DNA of 5,300 nucleotides from Betaproteobacteria bacterium (GCA_027317055.1 DAHVFK010000262.1:1-5300); one strand, 5' to 3'; shown: positions 1-5,300, numbered from the stretch's first letter. Made by a program: numbers and translations. The notes: generated by a model not told the origin, from the letters alone.

Positions 1-905
1 GGGCGGCGCTTGCCATCATGGCCGTGTGGGGCGTCAACTTCACGGTCATCAAGTACGTGCTCGAGCTGATGGGCGTCGGGCCGTTCCTGTTCATCCGCTA
101 CCTGGCGATGCCGCTGCTCGGCCTCACGCTGCTTGCGGTCGTGTACCGGCGACACCTGCGGAAATCGTGGCCGCAGCGCGAGGATCTGCCGCGCTTTATC
201 GCCTGCGGCCTGATCGGCCACACCGCGCACGTCGGGCTGGTGACCTGGGGCATCAGCCTTTCAACCGCGTTCTCGAGCGCGCTGGTGCTCACCAGCGGGC
301 CGCTGTTCACCCTGCTGATCCTCGCCTTTGCAGGCGCCGAGAAGCTGCGCGCGCGCCAGATCGCAGGAACGTCGATCGCCTTCGCCGGCATCGTCATCTT
401 CCTGTCCGACAAGTTCGTGCGCGGCGTGGCGCTGGCGGGCGCCGGCGACCTGGTGCTGCTGTTCGCCGCCTCGCTGTTCTCGCTCTATACCGTGATCGCG
501 CGCCCGATCACCGCGCGCTACGGGCCGCTGCCGGTGCTCGCCTACACGCTCGTGTTCGGCGCGCCGCTGCTGGTGCTCGCGTCAGCGCCGTCGTTCATCG
601 CCGCACCGCTGGCCGATCTGCCGCTGCTGGTCTGGCTCGGCGTGCTGTGGGCGATCGTGATCTCGGCCTTCCTCGGCTGGCTGGTGTGGGCCTGGGTCAA
701 CGCGGTGCGCGGCGTGGCCAAGAGCGCGCCTCTGCTTTACCTGATTCCGCCGATTGCCGGACTGGTGGCCTGGCTTTCGCTCGGCGAGCAATTCACCGCC
801 ATGAAGCTCGCCGGCGCCGCGGTCACCATGGCGGGCGTGGCGTGGGCGCAGTTCGGCGGCGGCCGCGCGCCGCCGCGCGAGACGGCGCAGCCCGACACCC
901 CATGA
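1..905 (+). CDS. DMT superfamily permease, EamA-type (5' end outside window)
   Basis: Inner-membrane transporter of the drug/metabolite (EamA/RhaT-like) family; the substrate cannot be told from sequence. The reading frame is open from base 3, and the residues before the first ATG (base 18) read AALAI, continuing the first membrane helix that holds the family-typical WGVNFTVIK segment. The true start is therefore upstream of the window and the ATG at 18 is internal. About 300 residues are visible, roughly the full family length, with about ten hydrophobic segments in two EamA repeats. Repeat 1 ends near the helix with FAGIVIFLSD; repeat 2 carries the usual LLYLIPPIAGLVAWLSLGEQ and ends in AGVAWAQ. 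The C-terminal tail is polar and proline-rich. The TGA stop overlaps the next gene's ATG (ATGA), implying translational coupling with the MFS gene. Family assignment is firm; export versus import is unknown. Confidence 0.93.
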   Translation, partial: AALAIMAVWGVNFTVIKYVLELMGVGPFLFIRYLAMPLLGLTLLAVVYRRHLRKSWPQREDLPRFIACGLIGHTAHVGLVTWGISLSTAFSSALVLTSGPLFTLLILAFAGAEKLRARQIAGTSIAFAGIVIFLSDKFVRGVALAGAGDLVLLFAASLFSLYTVIARPITARYGPLPVLAYTLVFGAPLLVLASAPSFIAAPLADLPLLVWLGVLWAIVISAFLGWLVWAWVNAVRGVAKSAPLLYLIPPIAGLVAWLSLGEQFTAMKLAGAAVTMAGVAWAQFGGGRAPPRETAQPDTP

Positions 906-2083
906 GCCCCGCCCCCTCGCGCCGCTCGCTGCCGCGCACGGTGTGGGCGCTCGGCCTGGTGTCGCTGCTGATGGACAGCTCATCGGAACTGGTGCACGCG
1001 CTGCTGCCGCTGTACCTGACCTCGGTGCTCGGCGCGAGCATGCTCGAAGTCGGCCTGATCGAAGGCATCGCCGAGGGCGCCGCCGCGATCACCAAGGTGT
1101 TTTCCGGCACCCTGTCGGACTGGTTCGGACGCAGGAAGCTGCTGGTCGGGCTCGGCTACGGCCTCGCCGCGCTGTCCAAGCCGCTGTTCCCGCTTGCCAA
1201 CAGCATCGCGCTGGTAGCCGGCGCGCGCTTCATGGACCGCATCGGCAAAGGCATCCGCGGCGCGCCGCGCGATGCGCTGATCGCGGACGTGACCCCGCGC
1301 GCGGCGCAGGGCACGGCCTACGGCCTGCGCCAGACGCTCGATTCGATCGGCGCGGTGCTCGGGCCGCTCGCCGCAGTGGCCCTCATGGCGCTCGCCGCCG
1401 AGAGCCTGCGCACGGTGCTGTGGGCGGCGGTGCTGCCGGCGTTCGCCGCGGTGCTGGTGATCGTGTTCGCGGTGCGCGAACCCGACGGCGTGCGCGCGGC
1501 GAAGGCGAACAGCCCGCTGTCGAAGGCGATGCTCGGCCGGCTCGGCGCGCGCTACTGGCTGGTGGTCGGGCTGGGCGCGGTGCTGACCCTGGCGCGCTTC
1601 TCCGAGGCCTTCCTTGTGCTGCGCGCCGCGGACGTCGGCCTGGCGCAGACCTGGGTGCCGCTGGTGATGGCGGCGATGAGCCTGGTCTACGCCCTGGTCG
1701 CCTACCCGGCGGGAATTGCCGCCGACCGCGGCCGGCAGCGCGCGCTGATCGGCTGGGGCCTCGCCGCGCTGATCGCGGCCGATCTCGTGCTCGGCGGCGC
1801 GCACTCGGCCGGCGCGGTATTCGCCGGCGTCGCCCTGTGGGGCGTGCACATGGGGCTCACGCAGGGCCTGCTCTCGGCGCTGGTCGCGGCCGCCGCGCCG
1901 GCCGAGGCGCGCGGCACCGCGTTCGGCATCTTCAATCTGATCACCGGCGTGGTGCTGATCGGCGCCAGCCTGCTCGCAGGCTGGCTGTGGCAGGCGCACG
2001 GCCCGGCGGCGACCTTCTACGCCGGCGCCGCGTTCACCGCCGTAGCGCTCGCGGGGCTGCTCGCCGCGGCGCCACGGCGCTAG
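902..2083 (+). CDS. MFS transporter, 12-TM type
   Basis: A 393-residue major facilitator superfamily permease of usual length, hydrophobic throughout with about 12 helices. The cytoplasmic loop 2-3 motif A is seen at residues 69-83 (GTLSDWFGRRKLLVG), and a degenerate second copy at 269-284 (PAGIAADRGRQRALIG). Residues 112-125 (DRIGKGIRGAPRDA) form a charged loop common in a widespread subgroup of bacterial MFS proteins of unassigned substrate. The frame stays open upstream to base 26, but that stretch antisenses no known domain and overlaps the DMT gene. The ATG at 902 is chosen because it gives a normal MFS N-terminus and an ATGA overlap with the upstream stop. No Shine-Dalgarno is visible, which fits re-initiation by ribosomes finishing the DMT gene. 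The paired permeases may act on related compounds, but this is inference. Substrate unknown. Confidence 0.94.
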   Translation: MSPAPSRRSLPRTVWALGLVSLLMDSSSELVHALLPLYLTSVLGASMLEVGLIEGIAEGAAAITKVFSGTLSDWFGRRKLLVGLGYGLAALSKPLFPLANSIALVAGARFMDRIGKGIRGAPRDALIADVTPRAAQGTAYGLRQTLDSIGAVLGPLAAVALMALAAESLRTVLWAAVLPAFAAVLVIVFAVREPDGVRAAKANSPLSKAMLGRLGARYWLVVGLGAVLTLARFSEAFLVLRAADVGLAQTWVPLVMAAMSLVYALVAYPAGIAADRGRQRALIGWGLAALIAADLVLGGAHSAGAVFAGVALWGVHMGLTQGLLSALVAAAAPAEARGTAFGIFNLITGVVLIGASLLAGWLWQAHGPAATFYAGAAFTAVALAGLLAAAPRR

Positions 2084-2115
2084 CGAGGCGTAGCGCGGAA
2101 CTTGCTCGCACTTCA

Positions 2116-2140
2116 GCGGTCAACTTCGAGAATCGACCGC
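2116..2140. repeat. Inverted repeat abutting a start codon
   Basis: GCGGTC (2116-2121) and GACCGC (2135-2140) are perfect complements around a 13-base loop that itself contains TTC-GA-GAA (2125-2132) near the same centre. The right arm ends one base before the ATG at 2142. The only purine-rich stretch that might bind the ribosome (GAG, 2128-2130) lies in the loop. It could be a leader hairpin affecting translation or a protein-binding dyad. There is no T tract, so it is not a classical terminator. Confidence 0.5.
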
Positions 2141-2141
2141 C

Positions 2142-2453
2142 ATGGACCCGCTTTCTCCCATTGCATTCGGCGCCTTGCTTGCGCTGCCCTTTCATCTCGT
2201 CGTGCACCGCTATATAGCGGTGCACACCGACCCCGCCCTGCTGCGCGAGCGGGGCATCGTCATCCTCCAGGATCGCGCCCTCGATGAGCGCTCGGCGCCG
2301 ATCGGCGAGTACATGGGGCACGAGATCTGGGGCAGCGTGACGTTCAAGGGAATGGTCTATCGGTTCGACCGCGTCGTGTCGCCGCGCAACCGGAACCTGA
2401 CGGGTCCGCGCGAGCTTTACCTCGAGCCCGGGCTGCTCTACCGCACCGCTTAG
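2142..2453 (+). CDS. Hypothetical protein, 103 aa, N-terminal hydrophobic helix
   Basis: I do not recognise this protein. It is 103 residues long: residues about 4-20 (LSPIAFGALLALPFHLV) are hydrophobic and could be a membrane anchor or uncleaved signal. The rest is mixed and soluble-looking, with likely beta strands around IGEYMGHEIWGSVTFKGMVYRFDRVV and a C-terminal RELYLEPGLLYRTA. There are no cysteines. The ATG at 2142 is the only sensible start: the frame upstream reaches a TAG at 2091 without another start. No clear Shine-Dalgarno is present. Evidence that it is real: ordinary codon use, a composition unlike a chance GC-rich frame, and a tidy fit between the MFS gene and the next gene. 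A perfect 24-base palindrome encodes residues 21-28. It may be transcribed with the following DUF4337-like gene, 46 bases downstream. Function unknown. Confidence 0.72.
   Translation: MDPLSPIAFGALLALPFHLVVHRYIAVHTDPALLRERGIVILQDRALDERSAPIGEYMGHEIWGSVTFKGMVYRFDRVVSPRNRNLTGPRELYLEPGLLYRTA
2202..2225. repeat. Perfect 24-base palindrome inside the 103-aa gene
   Basis: Twelve-base arms with no loop or mismatch: GTGCACCGCTAT followed by its exact reverse complement, centred at 2213/2214. It encodes VHRYIAVH (residues 21-28) and includes an ATA isoleucine codon, which is rare in DNA this GC-rich, and an AT core TATATA in a GC-rich setting. It could be a binding site for a dimeric DNA-binding protein or a target for strand exchange. 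An RNA stem of this kind would need to open a small loop at the centre. The function is not known. Confidence 0.85.
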
Positions 2454-2466
2454 CGCGCCTGCGCTA
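2451..2466 (+). repeat. Short hairpin overlapping stop codon and -10 box
   Basis: TAGCGC (2451-2456) pairs with GCGCTA (2461-2466) around a four-base GCCT loop. The left arm contains the TAG stop of the 103-aa gene and the right arm overlaps the candidate -10 of the next gene. It has a short stem and no T tract, so it is at best a weak RNA structure. Confidence 0.35.
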
Positions 2467-2470
2467 GAAT
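2465..2470 (+). promoter_or_regulatory. Candidate -10 element upstream of DUF4337-like gene
   Basis: TAGAAT matches the sigma-70 -10 consensus TATAAT at five of six positions and sits 30 bases before the ATG at 2500, giving a leader of roughly 22-25 bases that includes the Shine-Dalgarno. No good -35 hexamer lies 16-18 bases upstream (the area reads CGCACC), so this is only a candidate. If real, the DUF4337-like gene has its own promoter. Confidence 0.4.
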
Positions 2471-2486
2471 CCGCGCCCTGATCCCC

Positions 2487-2493
2487 AGGGAGA
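2487..2493 (+). promoter_or_regulatory. Ribosome binding site of DUF4337-like gene
   Basis: AGGGAGA lies six bases before the ATG at 2500, good Shine-Dalgarno sequence and spacing. It fixes the start of the 182-residue protein. Confidence 0.75.
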
Positions 2494-2499
2494 TACGCA

Positions 2500-3048
2500 A
2501 TGTCCGGTGCTCACATCGAGTCGCACGGTCCGCACGACAAGAGCATCGCGCTGCTGATCTCGGTCCTCGCGCTGGTGCTCGCGTTTTCCGAGACGCTCGG
2601 CAAGTCGGCCCAGACCGAGGCGCTCGACGCCAACATCCAGGCCGCCAACCTGTGGTCGTTCTTCCAGGCCAAGACCATCCGCCAGACCACGCTCAGGACC
2701 GCCGCCGAGCAGCTCGAGCTGCTCGGCGGCGGCGCGGCGGCCAAGAAACAGATCGAGGCATGGAGAGCGAACGCCGAACGCTACGAGTCACAGCCGGAAA
2801 AGAACGAAGGCCGCAAGGAGCTCTCGGCGCGCGCGAAGAAGGCCGAGCAGCGGCGCGACCGCTCGATGACCGCCTACCATCACTACGAGCTCGCCTCGGC
2901 CGCGGTGCAGATCGGGATCGTGCTCGCCTCGGCCTCGATCATCACCGCCATGCCGGTGCTGGCCTGGATCGCCGGCGCGCTGGGCGCGGCCGGCGCGGCG
3001 CTGTGCGTGGTCGGGTTCTGGTTCCCGGCCGCGCTGCACCTGCTCTAG
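2500..3048 (+). CDS. DUF4337-like membrane protein, 182 aa
   Basis: The layout matches the DUF4337 family of small proteobacterial membrane proteins of unknown function: a polar N-terminus, a membrane helix at about residues 15-33 (SIALLISVLALVLAFSETLG), then ANIQAANLWSFFQAKTIRQT (about 44-63), the NxWxxFQAK-type segment typical of the family. A long charged alpha-helical, probably coiled-coil region follows (about 64-128, rich in K, E, R and A). Two C-terminal hydrophobic helices end the protein (about 131-150 and 152-177). With three spans, the N-terminus and C-terminus would be on opposite sides of the inner membrane. The start is supported by a good Shine-Dalgarno. The stop is only 8 bases from the stop of the converging regulator gene, with no terminator between them. 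The biochemical role of the family is not known to me. Confidence 0.85.
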   Translation: MSGAHIESHGPHDKSIALLISVLALVLAFSETLGKSAQTEALDANIQAANLWSFFQAKTIRQTTLRTAAEQLELLGGGAAAKKQIEAWRANAERYESQPEKNEGRKELSARAKKAEQRRDRSMTAYHHYELASAAVQIGIVLASASIITAMPVLAWIAGALGAAGAALCVVGFWFPAALHLL

Positions 3049-3056
3049 CGCGAGCT

Positions 3057-4685
3057 TCACAGTCCCGCCTGCGCAAGGAGTCGCTGCAGGCTTTCGCTTT
3101 CCCGCGCGCTGGTCAGCGGATAGCTCTCGAGCCAGCGGTGCAGCTCGAAGCCCGGATCGAGCGTTCGGATCTGATCGGCTTCCCATTCCGCATCCGGTCG
3201 ATCCTCGGTCGCGATCAGCGCTGCGGCCAGATAGAGGCGCGTTTCGAGGTCGGCCGCGTTGCGCAGCGACGCCTGGCGCAGATTGATCAGCGCCTGCTCG
3301 GCGTCGTCCTCGAACAGGTACGCACGCCCGAGCAGCAGGAAGTACAGGTGCCCGCCGTCGGGGTTGAGGCGCATTGCCGTGCGCAGCAGAGGAATCGACT
3401 TCGCCGGCTGCCCGATATAGGTGTAGATGCCTCCCATCAGGGCATAGGCGTCGGCGTAGGACGGATTGAGCTTGATTGCTTTCTGCAGCGAATCGATCGC
3501 CTGCCGGTGGCGGCGGCCCTGCGCGTCGACGAACGCGAGCGCCCAATAGACTTCCGCAATGCCGGGATCGATCTGACGTGCCGTCTCGGCCAGCTCTGAC
3601 GCTCTGGCGAGCGCGGGTGACGAGCCTCCGGTCGGGCGCAGGCGATAGTCCATGGCGTAGGTCATCGCGAGACCCGCGTAGGCGCGCGCGAAGTTCGGAT
3701 CCAGGGCGAGCGCCTTCCTGTAATAGCCCCGCGCCTCCTCGTTGTCTTCGCTGCGTCTGACGAGAAACAGCGCCTGCCCGCGCAGAAAATCGTCGTAAGC
3801 CTCCAGGCTTCGCGTGTACGGCTTGGCCCGCCGCTGCCGCACCGCGTCGGTGAGCTTGCCGGGCAGCACTTCGGTCAATTTGCGGGTGATCTCGTCCTGG
3901 ACCTTGAACAGATCGCCGTAGGGCCGCTCGTAACGCTCCGACCACAACTGCTGGTTCGACGCCGTGTCGATCAGGCGAATGTTGATGCGCAGGGTTCCGG
4001 GTTCGTGCTGAACGCTGCCGGAGACCAGATAGCGGGCTTTGGCTGCGCTGTCCGGCGCCGTACGCGACGCGGCGATCAGGCGCAAGCCGGGCAGACGCGA
4101 GAGATCGGTCATCAGGTCGTTGCTGATTCCGCGCGCCAGATAGGCCTGCTCTCCCCCGTCGCCCATCGATTCGAACGGCAGGACAGTGAGCGTGAGGTAC
4201 GCAGCCGGGGTCTCAGACATGACCTCGAGCGTGCTCCTGGCGGCAACCGGTCGCGCAGCCTGATGAATCGCGTAGCCCGCCGCCGCCGCCAGGGCGAACA
4301 GGGCGACGGCGGCCAGCGCGCGCAATGGCAGGCGACGGCGTGCGGGCGCGGCCGCGAGCTCGCCGCCTTGCCGTACCGGCGCGATCAGGCGATAGCCGCG
4401 CTTCGAGATGGTTTCGATGTAGGTGGGCGAGCGAAGATCGTCGCCGAGCGCCCGGCGCAGCTTGATGATGCATTGCGTGAGCGCTTCGTCGCCGACGACC
4501 ACGCCCGGCCAGACCGCGGCGAGCAGCTCCTCCCTGCCCACGACCTGGCCCGCGCGGGCGGCGAGCACCATCAGCACATCCATTGCCTTGGGCTCGATGC
4601 GAACCGTCTTGCCGGCACGCCTCAGCTCATTGGCGGTGCGATCCGCCCACCATTGGCCGATCTCGAGCCTAACAACTCTTTCCAT
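3057..4685 (-). CDS. CadC-like membrane winged-helix regulator with TPR repeats
   Basis: A 542-residue one-component transcription regulator. Residues about 5-104 form an OmpR/PhoB-type winged-helix DNA-binding domain (VRIEPKAMDVLMVLAARAGQ, REELLAAVWP, then the recognition helix region ALTQCIIKLRRALGDD and the wing YIETISKRGYRLIAPV). Arg-rich residues 116-118 precede one membrane span (about 119-140), placing the DNA-binding part in the cytoplasm and the rest in the periplasm. Residues about 166-275 resemble the TolB/FlgO-like domain common in this family (LPFESMGDGGEQAYLARGISNDLMTDLSRLPGLR). TPR-like helical pairs follow at about 293-478, with repeat ends ALALDPNFARAY, AIKLNPSYADAY and AMRLNPDGGHLY. 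The only cysteine is Cys72 in the DNA-binding domain, so a CadC-type periplasmic disulfide switch is impossible. The ATG at 4685 is the only start after an in-frame TAA; no Shine-Dalgarno is visible. Signal and targets unknown; the divergent cupin gene is the obvious candidate. Confidence 0.92.
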   Translation of the reverse strand: MERVVRLEIGQWWADRTANELRRAGKTVRIEPKAMDVLMVLAARAGQVVGREELLAAVWPGVVVGDEALTQCIIKLRRALGDDLRSPTYIETISKRGYRLIAPVRQGGELAAAPARRRLPLRALAAVALFALAAAAGYAIHQAARPVAARSTLEVMSETPAAYLTLTVLPFESMGDGGEQAYLARGISNDLMTDLSRLPGLRLIAASRTAPDSAAKARYLVSGSVQHEPGTLRINIRLIDTASNQQLWSERYERPYGDLFKVQDEITRKLTEVLPGKLTDAVRQRRAKPYTRSLEAYDDFLRGQALFLVRRSEDNEEARGYYRKALALDPNFARAYAGLAMTYAMDYRLRPTGGSSPALARASELAETARQIDPGIAEVYWALAFVDAQGRRHRQAIDSLQKAIKLNPSYADAYALMGGIYTYIGQPAKSIPLLRTAMRLNPDGGHLYFLLLGRAYLFEDDAEQALINLRQASLRNAADLETRLYLAAALIATEDRPDAEWEADQIRTLDPGFELHRWLESYPLTSARESESLQRLLAQAGL

Positions 4686-4744
4686 AGGAAAAGCTTAGGC
4701 GTTTCGTCGGGACGATCCCGCGCCGGGGAAGCGAATGTTAGGCG
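4667..4744. promoter_or_regulatory. Candidate operator region with three TTAGGC copies
   Basis: TTAGGC occurs on the minus strand at 4667-4672 (within codons 5-7 of the regulator) and on the plus strand at 4695-4700 and 4738-4743. The outer two extend to GTTAGGC in opposite orientation (4667-4673 and 4737-4743); the two plus-strand copies extend to TTAGGCG and are 43 bases apart, about four helical turns. A dyad, CGGGA-CGA-TCCCG (4708-4720), lies between them. Repeated short half-sites next to a winged-helix regulator suggest autoregulation and control of the cupin gene. I see no convincing -35/-10 pair for either gene. Confidence 0.35.
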
Positions 4745-4773
4745 CCGGAAACCGATACGGCAATCCGTTCACG

Positions 4774-4780
4774 AAAGGAG
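4774..4780 (+). promoter_or_regulatory. Ribosome binding site of cupin gene
   Basis: AAAGGAG sits five bases before the ATG at 4786, close to the ideal Shine-Dalgarno. It decides the start of the exported cupin, whose frame is not closed within the window. Confidence 0.85.
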
Positions 4781-4785
4781 CTCAA

Positions 4786-5300
4786 ATGAAACGCTTGATG
4801 GTCGGAATCGCCCTGGCGGCGGCAGGGCCGCTCTTGGCGCCGCCCCCCGTGGCGGCGCAGCAGAAGTTCATCGTCAAGCCGGTGGCCCAAAAGAAGGTCA
4901 AGCAATTGCCGGCCGGGCCGCTGTACTGGCGGATCGAGACGTTCCCCACGCTCGGCCAGGCGCAGGCGGTCGCCGACGCCAAGCGCTGGAACCCCGACAC
5001 GGTCAGCGACGACGCCAACACGTCGCTCGCGGCCGAAGTCGACGGCAAGTTCTGGCTGTTCACGCTCGGACCCAAGGGCGGCGCAACCGATGGCGGAACC
5101 AAGGTCGCCGAAATCGGGCCCGTGCCGCCCATAACGGCCCAGGAGTATCTGCTGCGTATCAACAGCACGGGCGGCCCCTCGGGAGTCAAGACCCCGGTGC
5201 ACATGCATCCGGGCTCGGAGACCTTCTACGTGGTAAGCGGCCGGCTCGGCCAGAAGACGCCCGAAGGCGTGAGCTACGTCGATGCCGGCCAGCCAATGCT
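4786..5300 (+). CDS. Exported cupin-domain protein (3' end outside window)
   Basis: 171 complete codons are visible and the frame is still open at the window end. Residues 1-24 are a Sec-type signal peptide: MKR, a hydrophobic core (LMVGIALAAAGPLLA) and a VAA site before QQ, so the mature protein is probably periplasmic. Residues 27-125 have a Lys-rich start (KPVAQKKVKQ) and then PLYWRIETFPTL and KFWLFTLGPKGG; I recognise no separate domain there. Residues 133-152 fit cupin motif 1 exactly, G(X)5HXH(X)3E(X)6G: Gly133, His139, His141, Glu145 and Gly152. Those are three of the usual four metal ligands; the fourth would come from motif 2 beyond the window. Cupins range from oxygenases and isomerases to non-enzymatic binders, so the reaction cannot be named. 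The gene is divergent from the membrane regulator across 100 bases, suggesting control by it. Confidence 0.88.
   Translation, partial: MKRLMVGIALAAAGPLLAPPPVAAQQKFIVKPVAQKKVKQLPAGPLYWRIETFPTLGQAQAVADAKRWNPDTVSDDANTSLAAEVDGKFWLFTLGPKGGATDGGTKVAEIGPVPPITAQEYLLRINSTGGPSGVKTPVHMHPGSETFYVVSGRLGQKTPEGVSYVDAGQPM

Noticed and set aside
26..901. Open plus-strand frame extending the MFS gene upstream by almost 300 codons
   Set aside because: It overlaps the clear DMT permease in another frame and translates to an Arg/Ala-rich product without domains, typical of a GC-rich shadow frame. The MFS protein begins normally at 902.
980..1999. 339-codon minus-strand open frame across the MFS gene
   Set aside because: The product is rich in Arg, Gln, His and Ala with no recognisable fold, and the plus strand encodes an unmistakable transporter.
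2077..2096. Inverted repeat GCGCTA...TAGCGC at the MFS stop as a terminator
   Set aside because: The stem is six bases with an eight-base loop and no following T tract; such GCGC-rich repeats are expected by chance here.
3042..3055. GCTC...GAGC hairpin at the convergent junction as a bidirectional terminator
   Set aside because: Only four base pairs around a six-base loop and no A or T tracts on either side.
2652..3599. 315-codon plus-strand open frame across the convergent junction
   Set aside because: It is out of frame with the DUF4337-like gene and antisense to the regulator, with a biased composition.
2788..3945. 385-codon minus-strand open frame spanning the DUF4337-like gene and the regulator 3' end
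   Set aside because: It is an alternative frame of the regulator's strand running antisense into the next gene; composition is Arg-rich and low in structure, while the regulator frame shows clear TPRs.
4738..4759. TTAGGC and GATACG as -35/-10 of the cupin gene
   Set aside because: The spacing is only ten bases and both hexamers match the consensus poorly.
4738..5208. Minus-strand open frames opposite the cupin gene
   Set aside because: The plus strand has a near-ideal ribosome binding site, a signal peptide and an exact cupin motif; the antisense frames show nothing.

Overview
The window looks like chromosomal DNA from a high-GC Gram-negative bacterium. The protein style (a CadC-like membrane regulator with TPR repeats, a DUF4337-type membrane protein, a Sec-exported cupin) suggests a proteobacterium, most likely betaproteobacterial. 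That placement is inference from codon use and protein families; no rRNA or other taxonomic marker is present.

Layout. Bases 1-905 hold the 3' part of a DMT/EamA-type permease whose start lies before the window. It overlaps by four bases (ATGA, 902-905) a complete 393-residue MFS transporter (902-2083), so the two are very likely co-transcribed and translationally coupled. After a 58-base gap containing an inverted repeat comes an unrecognised 103-residue protein (2142-2453); its coding sequence contains a perfect 24-base palindrome (2202-2225). A candidate -10 box and a good Shine-Dalgarno sequence then precede a 182-residue DUF4337-like membrane protein (2500-3048).

On the opposite strand, converging on that gene with only 8 bases between stop codons, is a 542-residue transcription regulator (4685 down to 3057): a cytoplasmic winged-helix DNA-binding domain, one membrane span, a TolB/FlgO-like domain and TPR repeats. 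A 100-base divergent intergenic region separates it from a Sec-exported cupin protein that starts at 4786 and runs off the window end. This region and the first codons of the regulator carry three copies of TTAGGC and a 13-base dyad, so the regulator may control itself and the cupin gene.

How the genes may work together. The left half is a two-permease efflux/uptake pair with unknown substrates. The right half is a plausible one-component sensing pair (membrane regulator plus exported metal-binding cupin). The two small middle genes have no known role. I see no mobile element, CRISPR array, tRNA or rRNA. No gene-free stretch exceeds 100 bases. Nothing here proves a new system; the strongest unexplained signals are the 24-base palindrome and the divergent regulatory region.
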